Positions 34,346 to 45,015 of a stretch of 64,000 nucleotides of DNA are shown piece by piece. The stretch lies in assembly GCF_011745145.1 (NCBI RefSeq), contig NZ_CP050191.1, positions 2,557,054 through 2,621,053 of the forward strand, given 5' to 3'. The position numbers were made by a program, and so were the translations under genes. A model generated the notes under the pieces. That model did not search any database, was not told the origin of the DNA, and worked only from the letters and a program-made list of their open reading frames with translations. This DNA is from Mycobacterium sp. DL440. Lineage in GTDB: Bacteria > Actinomycetota > Actinomycetes > Mycobacteriales > Mycobacteriaceae. Every line of letters starts with the position of its first letter. Within the stretch, counting starts at the first letter, position 1.

Positions 34346-35829
34346 AGGAAATCCCCGAGGTCGTCGAGGCCGCGGACGTCGAGTCCTGGTCCGACGAGTT
34401 CGATGTCGTGGTGATCGGATTCGGCATCGCCGGAGGCTGTGCGGCGGTCAGCGCCGCCGCGCAGGGAGCCCGGGTCCTGGTGTTGGAGAAGGCTGCCGCG
34501 GCCGGCGGCACCACCGCGATGGCCGGTGGGCACTTCTATCTCGGTGGCGGCACGGCGGTGCAGGAGGCCACCGGGCACCCCGACACCGCCGAGGAGATGT
34601 ACAAGTACCTGGTCGCCGTCTCGCGCGAACCCGATCTGAACAAGATCCGCGCCTACAGCGACGGTAGCGTCGAACATTTCAATTGGCTTGAGGCACTGGG
34701 CTTTCAGTTCGAGCGCAGCTTCTATCCGGGCAAGGTGGTGGTCCCGCCGGGTACCGAGGGGCTGTCCTACACCGGTAACGAGAAGGTGTGGCCGTTCACC
34801 GAGCAGGCCAAGCCGGCGCCCCGCGGTCACTCGGTCCCCGTGCCCGGCGAGCTGGGCGGCGCGGCGATGGTGATCGATCTTCTGCTGAAACGCGCTGAGA
34901 CGCTGGGTGTCACGATCCGCTACGAGGTCGGGGCGACCAATCTGATCGTGGAAGGCGGTGCGGATGACCGCACGGTGGTAGGCGTGAAGTGGAAGCACTT
35001 CGGCGAAACCGGTTGCGTCAAAGCGACATCGGTCATCATCACTGCCGGGGGATTCGCGATGAACCCCGAGATGGTTGCCGAGTACACCCCGGCGCTCGGC
35101 AAGAAGCGTCGCACCAAACACCACGGCGAGGTGGAGCCCTACATCCTGGGCAACCCCAACGACGACGGCCTGGGTATCCGGATGGGCGTCGCGGCAGGCG
35201 GCGTGGCCAACGGCATGGACCAGCTGTTCATCACCGCCGCGGCCTACCCTCCGGAGATCCTGTTGACCGGCGTGATCGTCAACAATCAGGGTCAACGCTT
35301 CGTCACCGAGGACTCCTACCATTCGCGCACCTCGGCGTTCGTGCTGCAGCAGCCCGATCAACAGGCATACCTCATCGTGGACGAGGCTCACATGGAGATG
35401 CCGGCCATGCCGCTCATCCAGTTCATCGACGGCTACGAGACGATCGCCGAAGTCGAAGAGGCACTGAGCATCCCGGCCGGGAACCTGGCGGCGACGCTGG
35501 ACCGCTACAACACGAACGCGGCCAATGGTGAGGATCCCGACTTCCACAAGCAACCCGACTACATCGCCGCGCAGACCACCGGCCCGTACGCGGCGTTCAA
35601 CCTGTCGCTCGGCGTCGCCATGTACTCGGGATTCACCATGGGCGGGCTGACGGTCTCCATCGACGGCGAGGTGCTGCGTGAGGACGGCAGCGTGATCGCG
35701 GGTCTCTACGCGGCGGGGGCCTGCGCGTCCAACATCGCGCAGGACGGCCTGGGTTACGCCAGCGGCGTGCAACTCGGCGAAGGATCGTTCTTCGGGCGCC
35801 GCGCCGGTACGCACGCGGCGGCAGGTTAG
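34342..35829 (+). CDS. FAD-binding dehydrogenase of the KstD/fumarate-reductase type (Rv1817-like)
   Basis: 495 aa flavoprotein. FAD-binding VVIGFGIAGGCAAVSAAAQG with ADP contact at LEKAAAAGGTTAMAGG, and C-terminal GLYAAGACASN and GYASGVQLGEGSFFGR. The two-domain arrangement is that of 3-ketosteroid delta1-dehydrogenases and flavocytochrome c. GTG 34342 overlaps the VOC stop. Orthologous in position to Rv1817. The KstR-type operator suggests action in steroid breakdown, but the KstD-specific active site residues cannot be confirmed from motifs alone. Confidence 0.87.
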   Translation: MKEIPEVVEAADVESWSDEFDVVVIGFGIAGGCAAVSAAAQGARVLVLEKAAAAGGTTAMAGGHFYLGGGTAVQEATGHPDTAEEMYKYLVAVSREPDLNKIRAYSDGSVEHFNWLEALGFQFERSFYPGKVVVPPGTEGLSYTGNEKVWPFTEQAKPAPRGHSVPVPGELGGAAMVIDLLLKRAETLGVTIRYEVGATNLIVEGGADDRTVVGVKWKHFGETGCVKATSVIITAGGFAMNPEMVAEYTPALGKKRRTKHHGEVEPYILGNPNDDGLGIRMGVAAGGVANGMDQLFITAAAYPPEILLTGVIVNNQGQRFVTEDSYHSRTSAFVLQQPDQQAYLIVDEAHMEMPAMPLIQFIDGYETIAEVEEALSIPAGNLAATLDRYNTNAANGEDPDFHKQPDYIAAQTTGPYAAFNLSLGVAMYSGFTMGGLTVSIDGEVLREDGSVIAGLYAAGACASNIAQDGLGYASGVQLGEGSFFGRRAGTHAAAG

Positions 35830-35851
35830 GCCGGTTCCCCGGCTAGACCTG

Positions 35852-37765
35852 TTAAGTCGGCAAGCCAACGGGCGCGAGCTGCCACCGACCGCCGCCGAGC
35901 AATTCCAGGCGGCGGTCGTGGAGCCGGTTGACGCTGTCCCGATGGCTGATGCTGACCACAATGCAGTCGGGCAATTCGGTGCGCAGGGTCGAGTACAACG
36001 CGTGCTGTTGACCGGCATCGAGCGCCGAGGTGGCCTCGTCCAGGAACACCGCACACGGCCTCGCCAACAGGATCCGGGCGAACGCGATCCGCTGCTGTTC
36101 ACCCGGGGACAGCACCTTTGCCCAATCGGCCTCCTCGTCGAGGCGGGAGGACAGATTTCCCAGCGCGACCGTGTTGAGCGCTGCCCGGATCTCGTCGTCG
36201 CCGTAGGTACCCGTCGGTGCCGGATAACAGGCCACCGTGCGCAGATCGCCCAGTGGGGCATAGGGGAGTTGGGACAGGAACATCACCTCGCCCTCCTCGG
36301 GATAACGCACCGTCCCCGATCCGTACGGCCACAGCCGTGCCAGGCTTCGCAGCAACGTCGTCTTCCCGGTGCCGGACGGCCCGGTGATGACCAACGAATC
36401 ACCCGGTGCCAGTTGCATGTCGAGGTCGTGCAGCAGCAGATCGCCTTCGGGTGACCGCACCTCGACGTCCTCGAGTTCGACTCCGCCGTTGGCGCTCACG
36501 CCGATATCCAATCGCGGTAGCGCCCTTGCCTGTTCGTTGGCGGCGACCAGTCCGTCGAGTCGGATGATCGCGGCCCGGTATCCGGCGAATGCGTCGTACA
36601 CCGAGCGGAAGAAGCTCAACGAACTCTGCACCCGGTTGAATGCGCTCGCCGACTGCAGGACGTCGCCGTAGGTGAGCTGACCCGCGAACAACCGTGGTGC
36701 CTGAACGATCAACGGAAGCGGATCGATGATCTGGTTGATGGATCGATTCCAGCCGAGAAACGCCACGCCCCGCAGGACAAGTCGCCGGTAATTGGCGATG
36801 ACCTTGGCGAACCGATCTGCCAGAGTGCCACGTTCGGTGCGTTCACCGTGATAGAAGCCGACCGCTTCGGCGCCGTCGCGGACGCGGACAAGTGCATACC
36901 GGAAAGCGGCGTTGGTGAGCGAGTTACGGAACGTCAGCCGGATGATCGGCCTGCCGATCCAGAACGCCACGACCGTGGTGATCGCCACCCACAGCAGCGC
37001 GATCCAGAACAATGCCTTGGGTACCGTCACGCCCAGAAACGTCAAGGGGCCGGCCAGATTCCACAGGATCGGCGTGAACGCCACGACCGACACAATCGAG
37101 TAGACCGATCCGAACAACAGCGTCTGCGCGGTGGCGACAGTCGGTGTGTTGGTTTCTGGTCCGGTACCGGTGGTGAAGACGTCGATGTCCTGCTGGATGC
37201 GCTGATCCGGGTTGTCGATCGGAGTACCGCCGAAGCCGGCGATGAATCTGCCGCGGTAGTAGGCCCGTTGGTCCAGCCAGTCCCCGGTGAGCCGGTGGGT
37301 GAGCCAGACCCGCCAGCGAACGATGAAGTACTGCATGAGATACAGGTCGAGCAAGGTGCGGGTGATGTCGGCGGCCACCAGCAGCCCGAAGATCAGGATC
37401 GAATGCCAGAAACCGTCGATACCCGAGCGACGCACCGCTTCATTGCCCGAACCGGCGCCGGAGAACGCCACCTGCAGCGCTGTCGTCTGGTCGTTGACGT
37501 AGTAGCTGAACAGCACGTCCATGCGCACCGAGAACATCACCGACAGGAGTAGTACGCCCAGCAGTACCCACACCGGAATGCTTTCGCGGCCAAGGAAATA
37601 GCCGCCGGTAACCCGCCAGAATTGACGGCCCCACGTGGTGAGACGCGCCAGCACGGCTGCGGTGGCCACGAGGGCCACCGCACCGATCGCCCAGGCTTTG
37701 GCGACCCACCACAGCGAGGCCAGGATCTCGTTGCCCCAGTCCAGAGACTGGGTGAACATATCCAT
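35852..37765 (-). CDS. bacA: BacA/SbmA-type ABC transporter, copy A
   Basis: 637 aa half-transporter: a membrane domain with about six helices (1-390) and an ABC ATPase. Walker [10 protein letters not shown], signature [14 protein letters not shown], Walker [12 protein letters not shown]. Homologous to Rv1819c (BacA), which takes up vitamin B12 and hydrophilic peptides such as bleomycin. Only 32 bp separates it from a second homologue that shares the start MDMFT..LDWGNE, so they are tandem paralogues, probably co-transcribed. It may act as a homodimer or pair with copy B. Confidence 0.9.
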   Translation of the reverse strand: MDMFTQSLDWGNEILASLWWVAKAWAIGAVALVATAAVLARLTTWGRQFWRVTGGYFLGRESIPVWVLLGVLLLSVMFSVRMDVLFSYYVNDQTTALQVAFSGAGSGNEAVRRSGIDGFWHSILIFGLLVAADITRTLLDLYLMQYFIVRWRVWLTHRLTGDWLDQRAYYRGRFIAGFGGTPIDNPDQRIQQDIDVFTTGTGPETNTPTVATAQTLLFGSVYSIVSVVAFTPILWNLAGPLTFLGVTVPKALFWIALLWVAITTVVAFWIGRPIIRLTFRNSLTNAAFRYALVRVRDGAEAVGFYHGERTERGTLADRFAKVIANYRRLVLRGVAFLGWNRSINQIIDPLPLIVQAPRLFAGQLTYGDVLQSASAFNRVQSSLSFFRSVYDAFAGYRAAIIRLDGLVAANEQARALPRLDIGVSANGGVELEDVEVRSPEGDLLLHDLDMQLAPGDSLVITGPSGTGKTTLLRSLARLWPYGSGTVRYPEEGEVMFLSQLPYAPLGDLRTVACYPAPTGTYGDDEIRAALNTVALGNLSSRLDEEADWAKVLSPGEQQRIAFARILLARPCAVFLDEATSALDAGQQHALYSTLRTELPDCIVVSISHRDSVNRLHDRRLELLGGGRWQLAPVGLPT

Positions 37766-37797
37766 ACCCCGGCAAGTTACCGGGAACTACCGCCTGA

Positions 37798-39729
37798 TCA
37801 GCGTTGCTTGACCAGGCCGGTCGTGTCGTCTTCGATCCGGCCGAGTCGCCATTCGCCGTCACCGAGCAGCTCGAGTTCATGGGTGTGGTGCTGCTCGACA
37901 GTGGTGCGGTGACTGACGCTGACCAGAATCGTGTCCGGCAGATCCGTGCGCACCCGCTGATAGAGCATGAACTCGAGACCTTCGTCGAGCGCGGATGTGG
38001 ATTCGTCGAGGAACACCACCTTCGGCTTGACCAGCAGGATCCGGGCGAACGCAATCCGCTGTTGCTCACCGGGAGACAGCACCTTCGCCCAGTCCTGGAC
38101 GTCGTCGAGCCGGGCGACCAGGTGCGACAGGGCCACCTCGTCGAGGGTCCGCTTGAGGGTCTCGTCGTCGACCGACCCCTCTTCACCCGGATAAGTCACC
38201 ACCGCGCGGAGGTCGCCGAGCGGAACATACGGCAGCTGCGACAGGAACATCGTCTCGTTCGGGCCGCACGGACGGGTCAACGTGCCCGAGGTGAACGGCC
38301 ACAACTCGGCGAGGCTGCGGAGCAACGTGGTCTTGCCGCTGCCCGACGGGCCGGTGACCACGAGTGTGTCGCCCACCTGCAGGTGCAGGTCGAGGGGATT
38401 GATGAGCTGTCGCCCGTCGGGTGTGCGAACCTCGATGTCGGTGAGCCGTACCGTGCCGTCCACACACGGTGTCGTGGTCACCTCCGGCAGATCTCTGGCC
38501 GCGTCGTTGGCCGAGACCAGGCCATGAAGACGAATGATGGCGGCGCGGTAACCGGCGAAGTTGTCGTACGCGCCGCGGAAGAACGAAAGTCCGTCCAGCA
38601 AACTGCGGAACGCACTGGCGGTCTGCGACAGCGCGCCCAGGGTGATCTCGCCGCTGTAGAACCGGGGGAACTGCACGACATAAGGGATGAGCTCCTGCGC
38701 CTGGTCGATGGTCAGGTTCCAGCCGAGGAACTTGGTCATCCGGTTGACGTAGTGCTTGTAGTTCGAGACCACCGGCGCGAACAGCCGTCGAAGCCCGGTG
38801 CGCTCGGCGATCTCACCGCGGTAGAACGCCACCGCTTCCGAAGCATCGCGCAGGCGCACCAGGGCGTACCGGAAAGCAGCGTTGTACTTCTCGTTGTTGA
38901 ACGACAACGTGATGATCGGCCGCCCGATCCAGAACGCCACCGCGGTGGCGAACAGGACGTAGACGATGCCGATCCAGAAAATCGCGCGCGGGAGTTCGAC
39001 GCCGACGAACGGCAAGGTGATCGCGCCCGACAGATTCCACAGAATCGCGGTGAATGAAATCATCGAGGCGATGGCGTTGATGGCGCCGAACAGCAAGGTC
39101 GCGGTTGAAGTGTTGTTGGGCCGGTTCGGCAGGGAGTCCGTGCTGCCGGTGAAGGTGTCGATGTCGGTCTGGATGCGCTGATCAGGGTTGTCGATCGTCC
39201 GGTCGATGAAACGAGCGCGGTAATAGGCCTTGCCGTCGAGCCAGTCGCTGGTCAACCGGTCGGTGAGCCAGGCGCGCCATCGCAGCATGAAGCGCTGGGT
39301 CATATAGAGGTCGAGCATGATGCGGGCGACGTTGAGCACCGCGAGCACACCGAACACGGTCATCGCCATCCAGAAGCCATCCCGGCCGGACACCTTGACT
39401 GCCTCGTTGCCGCTGGATATGCCGCCGGCGATGACTTGGAAGCTGGTCATCAGATCGTTGCCGTAATAACTGAAGAGCACGGTAAGACGCACGCTGGTGA
39501 TCACCGACAGCAGCAACGCCGCCAGCCAGGCCCACACGATGACGCTGTCGGGACCGGTGAAGTAGCCGCGGGTGATCCGCCAGTACTGCCGGCCCCACGT
39601 CGTGAACTTGGCGAGCAGAAACAGGATCGCCATCGTGGACACCGCTGCGATCAGCCAACCTTTGGCGATCCACATCAGCGACGTCGGAAGCTCGTTGCCC
39701 CAGTCCAGTGTCGGGGTGAACATGTCCAT
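37798..39729 (-). CDS. bacA: BacA/SbmA-type ABC transporter, copy B
   Basis: 643 aa paralogue of the downstream gene. Walker [10 protein letters not shown], signature [14 protein letters not shown], Walker [14 protein letters not shown]. The stretches LTDIEVRTP and [20 protein letters not shown] look closer to what I recall of Rv1819c than those of copy A, so this may be the ancestral one. Upstream is secA2, divergent, 74 bp away, as M. tuberculosis has after its ilvG. Expected role: uptake of cobalamin and possibly peptides. ATG 39729. Confidence 0.9.
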   Translation of the reverse strand: MDMFTPTLDWGNELPTSLMWIAKGWLIAAVSTMAILFLLAKFTTWGRQYWRITRGYFTGPDSVIVWAWLAALLLSVITSVRLTVLFSYYGNDLMTSFQVIAGGISSGNEAVKVSGRDGFWMAMTVFGVLAVLNVARIMLDLYMTQRFMLRWRAWLTDRLTSDWLDGKAYYRARFIDRTIDNPDQRIQTDIDTFTGSTDSLPNRPNNTSTATLLFGAINAIASMISFTAILWNLSGAITLPFVGVELPRAIFWIGIVYVLFATAVAFWIGRPIITLSFNNEKYNAAFRYALVRLRDASEAVAFYRGEIAERTGLRRLFAPVVSNYKHYVNRMTKFLGWNLTIDQAQELIPYVVQFPRFYSGEITLGALSQTASAFRSLLDGLSFFRGAYDNFAGYRAAIIRLHGLVSANDAARDLPEVTTTPCVDGTVRLTDIEVRTPDGRQLINPLDLHLQVGDTLVVTGPSGSGKTTLLRSLAELWPFTSGTLTRPCGPNETMFLSQLPYVPLGDLRAVVTYPGEEGSVDDETLKRTLDEVALSHLVARLDDVQDWAKVLSPGEQQRIAFARILLVKPKVVFLDESTSALDEGLEFMLYQRVRTDLPDTILVSVSHRTTVEQHHTHELELLGDGEWRLGRIEDDTTGLVKQR

Positions 39730-39791
39730 GCGGGCAAAGTACCCCGACGAACCCCGGGCAGGCTCGGCCGAGGGCTCTCTGCGCGTCCGCG

Positions 39792-39797
39792 TACCGT
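39792..39797 (+). promoter_or_regulatory. -10 hexamer TACCGT, leaderless start of secA2
   Basis: TACCGT ends six bases before GTG 39804; no ribosome binding site is present. Confidence 0.5.
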
Positions 39798-39803
39798 GAA
39801 CAT

Positions 39804-42149
39804 GTGCCGAAGACGTCCAGCGCCAAACCGGGCCGCTTGAGCAGCAAGTTCTGGAAACTACTGGGGGCCAGTACCGAGCGCAACGAGGCCCGGTCGCTCT
39901 CAGAGGTCAAGGGTGCGGCCGAGTTCGAAGACAAGGCTGCCAAACTCGACGACGAGCAGCTCACCAAGGCTGCCAAGCTGCTCGAGCTGGCGGACCTGGC
40001 CGCATCGGCCGACATGCCGCAATTCCTGGCGCTCGCCCGCGAGGCCGCCGACCGGACGACTGGCCTGCGTCCCTTTGACGTACAGCTGCTCGGGGCGCTG
40101 CGCATGCTCGCCGGGGACATCGTGGAAATGGCCACCGGTGAGGGCAAGACCCTGTCCGGGGCGATCGCGGCGGCCGGCTACGCCATCGGCGGCCGGCACG
40201 TCCACGTCATCACCATCAACGACTATCTGGCCAAGCGCGACGCGGAATGGATGGGCCCGCTGCTGGAGGCGCTCGGCCTGACCGTCGGCTGGATCACCGA
40301 AGATTCGACGGCCGAAGAACGCCGCGCCGCCTACGAGTGCGACGTCACCTATGCGTCGGTCAACGAGATCGGCTTCGATGTCCTGCGTGATCAGCTGGTC
40401 ACCGATGTCGCCGACCTGGTGTCGCCCAATCCCGATGTCGCGCTCATCGACGAGGCCGACTCGGTGCTGGTCGACGAGGCGCTGGTGCCGTTGGTGCTGG
40501 CCGGCACCAGCCACCGAGAGCAGCCCCGCGTGGAGGTCATCCGCATGGTCGGCGACCTCGTCGCCGGAACGGATTTTGACACCGACGACGACAACCGCAA
40601 CGTCCACCTCACCGAGGCCGGTGCCCGCAAGCTGGAGGCTCGCCTGGGCAATATCGACCTGTACTCGGAGGAGCACGTCGCCACCACGCTCACCGAGGTC
40701 AATGTGGCCCTGCACGCGCACGTGCTGCTGCAGCGCGACGTGCACTACATCGTCCGCGACGGAGCGGTCCACCTGATCAACGCGTCCCGCGGGCGTATCG
40801 CCTCACTTCAGCGCTGGCCGGACGGCCTGCAGGCCGCGGTGGAGGCCAAGGAGGGCATCGAGACCACCGAGACCGGCGAGGTGCTCGACACCATCACGGT
40901 GCAGGCGCTGATCAACCGCTATCCGACGGTGTGCGGCATGACCGGTACCGCGCTGGCCGCCGGCGAACAGCTGCGCCAGTTCTACAAGCTCGGCGTGTCG
41001 CCGATTCCGCCGAACATGCCCAACGTCCGCGAGGACGAGACGGACCGGGTGTACCTCACCGAGGCCGCCAAGAACCATGCCATCGTCGAGCACATCGCCG
41101 AGGTGCACGAAACGGGCCAGCCCGTGCTGGTCGGCACCCACGACGTGGCCGAGTCCGAAGACCTGCACCGCAGGCTGGTCAAGGCCGGCGTCCCCGCCGT
41201 CGTGCTCAACGCGAAGAACGACGCCGAGGAGGCGGCTGTGATCGCCGAGGCGGGCAAGCTCGGTTCGGTCACGGTGTCGACGCAGATGGCCGGTCGCGGC
41301 ACCGACATCCGGCTGGGCGGATCCGATGTGGGTGACGACTCGGCCGAGAAGGAGAAGGTCGCCGACCTCGGTGGGCTGCACGTGGTCGGCACGGGCCGGC
41401 ATCACACCGAACGCCTGGACAACCAGTTGCGCGGGCGGGCCGGACGTCAGGGCGACCCCGGCTCGACGGTGTTCTTCTCCAGCTGGGAGGACGAGGTGGT
41501 GGCCGCCCACCTCGACGACACCAAGCTGCCGGGAGAAACCGACGAGGACGGCCGGGTCGCCGCACCCAAGGCCGCCGGTCTGCTGGACCACGCGCAGCGG
41601 GTCGCCGAGGGCAGGCTGCTCGACGTGCACGCCAACACCTGGCGCTACAACCAGCTCATCGCCCAGCAGCGCGCGATCATCGTGGAGCGTCGTGAAACCC
41701 TGCTGCGCACCGATACCGCACGCCAGGAGCTCGAAGCTCGGTCACCGGAGCGGTATGCGAAGTTGGCCGAGGGGCTGGGTGAGGATGCCGAGGAGAGGCT
41801 GACCAAGATCTGCCGGTTGATCATGCTCTATCACCTCGACCGTGGTTGGTGCGACCACCTGGCGTTCCTCGCCGACATCCGCGAGAGCATCCACCTGCGG
41901 GCGTTGGGACGGCAGAACCCGCTCGACGAGTTCCACCGGATGGCCGTCGACGCGTTCGCCTCGCTGGCCGCCGACGCCATCGAGGCCGCCCAGCAGACCT
42001 TCGACACCGCAGAGGATATCGAGGACGAGCCGGGTATCGATCTGTCCAAGCTGGCGCGGCCGACATCGACGTGGACGTACATGGTCCACGACAACCCGCT
42101 CAACGACGACACCATGTCGGCGCTGAGCCTGCCGGGTGTGTTCCGCTAG
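39804..42149 (+). CDS. secA2: Accessory preprotein translocase ATPase SecA2
   Basis: 781 aa SecA paralogue that exports a limited set of proteins, some without typical signal peptides. Walker [12 protein letters not shown] (about residue 110), Walker [14 protein letters not shown], and the second motor domain with [10 protein letters not shown] and [12 protein letters not shown]. It is shorter than SecA1, lacking the long C-terminal zinc tail, as in Rv1821 (808 aa). GTG 39804 follows a -10 hexamer. Conserved neighbours pgsA2 and Rv1823-1825 follow. Confidence 0.96.
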   Translation: MPKTSSAKPGRLSSKFWKLLGASTERNEARSLSEVKGAAEFEDKAAKLDDEQLTKAAKLLELADLAASADMPQFLALAREAADRTTGLRPFDVQLLGALRMLAGDIVEMATGEGKTLSGAIAAAGYAIGGRHVHVITINDYLAKRDAEWMGPLLEALGLTVGWITEDSTAEERRAAYECDVTYASVNEIGFDVLRDQLVTDVADLVSPNPDVALIDEADSVLVDEALVPLVLAGTSHREQPRVEVIRMVGDLVAGTDFDTDDDNRNVHLTEAGARKLEARLGNIDLYSEEHVATTLTEVNVALHAHVLLQRDVHYIVRDGAVHLINASRGRIASLQRWPDGLQAAVEAKEGIETTETGEVLDTITVQALINRYPTVCGMTGTALAAGEQLRQFYKLGVSPIPPNMPNVREDETDRVYLTEAAKNHAIVEHIAEVHETGQPVLVGTHDVAESEDLHRRLVKAGVPAVVLNAKNDAEEAAVIAEAGKLGSVTVSTQMAGRGTDIRLGGSDVGDDSAEKEKVADLGGLHVVGTGRHHTERLDNQLRGRAGRQGDPGSTVFFSSWEDEVVAAHLDDTKLPGETDEDGRVAAPKAAGLLDHAQRVAEGRLLDVHANTWRYNQLIAQQRAIIVERRETLLRTDTARQELEARSPERYAKLAEGLGEDAEERLTKICRLIMLYHLDRGWCDHLAFLADIRESIHLRALGRQNPLDEFHRMAVDAFASLAADAIEAAQQTFDTAEDIEDEPGIDLSKLARPTSTWTYMVHDNPLNDDTMSALSLPGVFR

Positions 42150-42152
42150 GTT
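42147..42152 (+). promoter_or_regulatory. -10 hexamer TAGGTT, leaderless start of pgsA2
   Basis: TAGGTT starts in the secA2 stop codon and ends six bases before ATG 42159. An internal promoter may thus start translation of pgsA2 without a leader. Confidence 0.45.
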
Positions 42153-42158
42153 TTAGGC

Positions 42159-42791
42159 ATGGACCACGCGCCTGCTCCGGAGGGCAGGAGCGCAGAGAGC
42201 CGGGCCGCACCATCTTCGTCGGATCGGGTGCTGACCGTGCCCAACGCGCTCAGTGCGCTGCGCCTCGTGCTGGTGCCGGTCTTCCTGTGGCTGCTGTTCG
42301 GTGCGCACGCCAACGGGTGGGCCGTTGCGATCCTGATGTTCAGCGGCTTTTCCGACTGGGCTGACGGCAAGATCGCTCGCCTGGTCGACAACCAGTCATC
42401 GCGGCTCGGCGAACTGCTCGACCCACTCGTCGACCGGATCTACATGATCACGGTTCCGGTCGCCCTGGCGCTGTACGGCGTGGTGCCGTGGTGGGTGGTG
42501 CTGACCCTGCTCGGCCGCGATGTGCTGCTCGCCGCCACGCTGCCGCTCTTGCGCCGCCGGGGACTGACCGCGTTGCCGGTGACGTATCTGGGTAAGGCTG
42601 CCACCTTCGCATTGATGTCGGGTTTCCCGTGGGTGCTGCTCGGCCAGTGGGACGCGACGTGGAGTCGGGTCGCGCTGGCCTGCGGATGGGCCTTCCTGCT
42701 GTGGGGCGTGGCGCTCTACCTGTGGTCGGCGGTGCTGTATCTGGTGCAGGTGGGCATGGTGGTGCGACAACTCCCCGTAAAACGGGCATGA
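42159..42791 (+). CDS. pgsA2: CDP-alcohol phosphatidyltransferase PgsA2
   Basis: 210 aa integral membrane enzyme with about five or six helices. CDP-alcohol phosphotransferase motif D-x2-DG-x2-AR-x8-G-x3-D-x3-D is complete (SDWADGKIARL then GELLDPLVDR). Matches Rv1822; transfers a phosphatidyl group from CDP-diacylglycerol to an alcohol, probably glycerol phosphate or a relative. The next gene starts within its stop (ATGA). Its product may be related to cardiolipin synthesis, which is not resolved here. Confidence 0.93.
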   Translation: MDHAPAPEGRSAESRAAPSSSDRVLTVPNALSALRLVLVPVFLWLLFGAHANGWAVAILMFSGFSDWADGKIARLVDNQSSRLGELLDPLVDRIYMITVPVALALYGVVPWWVVLTLLGRDVLLAATLPLLRRRGLTALPVTYLGKAATFALMSGFPWVLLGQWDATWSRVALACGWAFLLWGVALYLWSAVLYLVQVGMVVRQLPVKRA

Positions 42792-43687
42792 GCACCCTGG
42801 GCGGTTACGAGTCGGGGGCCGGACTCAATGACCATGAGGCCCACGCGCCCAAGCGAATCCCGCTGCCCTCACTGTTGCGGTCGCTCCTGTCGGAGCACCT
42901 CGACCCCGGCTATGCCGCGGCCGCCGCGGCGCGTGAGGCCGGTGACCGGCCGCGCCGGCGAGTCCGCGATTTCGGGTGGTTGGTGGTCGGCGCGGGGGCG
43001 ATCGCCACGGTGTTCGCCGTGGCTGCCGGCCAGGCACAGACGGCGGCGCCGGCCGCCCGCGAAGCCCAGCACACTCTGGCCGGGCGGGTGCGCGCGGCAC
43101 AGATCGGTGCCGACGGGGCGAGTTCCCAACGCGATGCCCTGGTCGATCAAGTCGACGCCGAGCGCCGCAGCCGGCTCGGTATGGACGAGAACGGCCAGCA
43201 TCTGCTCGGCAGCCTGGACACCGCCAACATCGAAGCGGCGGCCATCCCGATGATCGGTCCCGGGCTGACCGTGACGGTCACCGACCCCGGCCTGTCCAAG
43301 GACCTGAGTGACGTGTCCAAACAGCGGGTTGCCGGCGGCCAGCAGATCATTCTCGACCGGGACCTCCAGTTGGTGGTGAACTCGCTGTGGGCCAGTGGCG
43401 CAGAGGCGGTGTCGGTGGGTGGCGTGCGGGTCGGCGCCGGCGTCACGATCAGGCAGGCCGGGGGTGGAATTCTGGTCGACAATCAGCCGATCACCAGTCC
43501 GTATGCCATTGTGGCCATCGGACCACCGAAGGGGATGGCCGATGCCTTCGACCGCACTCCGGGTTTGCAGCGGTTGCGGCTGTTGGAGACTTCCTACGGG
43601 GTAGGGGTGAATGTGAGTGCGGGTGACGGGCTGACCGTGCCCGCGGTGTCGGTGCGAGATGTCAACTTCGCCAAAGAGATTGGATAG
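42788..43687 (+). CDS. DUF881 membrane protein, Rv1823-like
   Basis: 299 aa with one membrane helix (WLVVGAGAIATVFAVAAG, about residues 60-78) then an extracytoplasmic coiled-coil segment (about 85-135) and a DUF881 domain with PGLTVTVTD and GVRVGAGVTI. Start overlaps pgsA2 (ATGA). In the DUF881-DUF1290-DUF881 arrangement known in actinobacteria and firmicutes these proteins are probably envelope-associated and linked to division or sporulation-like processes. Function unproven. Confidence 0.88.
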   Translation: MSTLGGYESGAGLNDHEAHAPKRIPLPSLLRSLLSEHLDPGYAAAAAAREAGDRPRRRVRDFGWLVVGAGAIATVFAVAAGQAQTAAPAAREAQHTLAGRVRAAQIGADGASSQRDALVDQVDAERRSRLGMDENGQHLLGSLDTANIEAAAIPMIGPGLTVTVTDPGLSKDLSDVSKQRVAGGQQIILDRDLQLVVNSLWASGAEAVSVGGVRVGAGVTIRQAGGGILVDNQPITSPYAIVAIGPPKGMADAFDRTPGLQRLRLLETSYGVGVNVSAGDGLTVPAVSVRDVNFAKEIG

Positions 43688-43715
43688 CCCTGACGTGCAC
43701 AGGATGGACCGTTAG

Positions 43716-44048
43716 ATGATCGGGATCGTCGCACTGGTCGTCGGGATCGTGCTCGGGTTGGTGTTCCACCCCAGCGTTCCCGACTTCGTCGAGCCGTATC
43801 TGCCGATCGCCGTGGTGGCGGCATTGGATGCGGTGTTCGGCGGGTTGCGTGCCTACCTGGAGCGCATATTCGACGCCAAGGTGTTCGTGGTCTCGTTCGT
43901 GTTCAACGTGTTGGTGGCGGCGTTGATCGTGTACGTCGGTGATCAGCTGGGCGTGGGTACCCAGCTGTCGACGGCGATCATCGTGGTCCTCGGCATCCGG
44001 ATCTTCGGCAACGCCGCTGCACTACGGCGCAGGTTGTTCGGCGCCTGA
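43716..44048 (+). CDS. Small basic membrane protein, DUF1290 (Rv1824-like)
   Basis: 110 aa, three membrane helices (1-22, 27-45 and 55-85). The sequence GLVFHPSVPDFVEPYLPIAVVAALDAVFGGLRAYLE matches the DUF1290 (Sbp) family. Placed between two DUF881 proteins, 28 bp after the first and 1 bp before the second, so it is one operon. Sbp in Bacillus lies near division genes; no biochemical role is assigned. Confidence 0.9.
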   Translation: MIGIVALVVGIVLGLVFHPSVPDFVEPYLPIAVVAALDAVFGGLRAYLERIFDAKVFVVSFVFNVLVAALIVYVGDQLGVGTQLSTAIIVVLGIRIFGNAAALRRRLFGA

Positions 44049-44049
44049 C

Positions 44050-44970
44050 ATGAGCGAAGCGGAGCCCCCACCCCAGGATGAGCCGGACCGCCCGGCCGAA
44101 CCGGCCGAGGCAGACACCCAGCCCGAGCCCGAGCCTGAAACCCCGCCCGAGGCCAAGGCTGAAACCCAGCCCGAGCCCAAGCCCGAACATCACGCAGAGC
44201 ACCACGGCCGCCACGAGATGCCCGCCGACGTCTCGCCGCGCCGGTTCCGGAATCTGCGGGTCATGCGCCGTGGCCGTTCGCAGTTGATGTTCGGCGCGCT
44301 GGGGGTGTTGCTGTGCATCCTGCTGGGCATGGCGATCGTCACGCAGGTTCGCCAGAACGAGTCGGGGGATTCGCTGGAGACCGCGCGTCCGGCGGATCTG
44401 CTGGTGCTGCTGGACTCCCTGCAGCAACGTGAGGGCTCGCTCAACACCGAGGTGGCCGACCTGCAACGGACACTGCAGCAGCTGCAGGCCTCGGGCAGCA
44501 GTGATCAGGCCGCGATCGAGAATGCCCAGTCCCGGTTGGAGGCGCTGTCCATCCAGATCGGGACGGTGGCCGCCACCGGCCCGGGCGTGACGCTCACCAT
44601 CGAAGACAATGCGCCCGGGGTGCCCGCCGAGACTCTGCTCGACGTGATCAACGAGTTGCGCGCGGCGGGCGCCGAGGCCATCGAGATCCGCGGCGGAGAC
44701 CAGCAGTCCGCGGTGCGGGTCGGCCTCGACACGTGGATGATGGGTACCCCCGGGGCGCTGACCGTCGACGAGGTGACTCTGCGGCCACCGTATTCGGTTC
44801 TGGCCATAGGGGACCCGCCGACACTGGCGGCGGCGATGAACATTCCCGGCGGGGCAATGGACAGTGTCAAGCGGGTCGGCGGCACGATGGTGATACAACA
44901 AGCCGAGCGTGTCGACGTCACCGCCTTGCGACAACCGAAACCACGCCAATACGCTCAGCCCGTCAAGTGA
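44050..44970 (+). CDS. DUF881 membrane protein, Rv1825-like
   Basis: 306 aa. An N-terminal cytoplasmic Pro/Glu-rich repeat region (PEPEPETPPEAKAETQPEPK, about 12-45), one membrane helix (MFGALGVLLCILLGMAIV), a coiled coil (about 118-165), and a DUF881 domain (LTIEDN, RVGLDTWMMGTPGALTVDE). ATG 44050 is used; the longer frame is a shadow of the DUF1290 gene. Together with Rv1823 it forms two DUF881 subunits flanking DUF1290. Confidence 0.88.
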   Translation: MSEAEPPPQDEPDRPAEPAEADTQPEPEPETPPEAKAETQPEPKPEHHAEHHGRHEMPADVSPRRFRNLRVMRRGRSQLMFGALGVLLCILLGMAIVTQVRQNESGDSLETARPADLLVLLDSLQQREGSLNTEVADLQRTLQQLQASGSSDQAAIENAQSRLEALSIQIGTVAATGPGVTLTIEDNAPGVPAETLLDVINELRAAGAEAIEIRGGDQQSAVRVGLDTWMMGTPGALTVDEVTLRPPYSVLAIGDPPTLAAAMNIPGGAMDSVKRVGGTMVIQQAERVDVTALRQPKPRQYAQPVK

Positions 44971-45015
44971 GCATCAAATGAGCACAGCAACCAACTCCAC
45001 GAATAAAGGAGCGCC

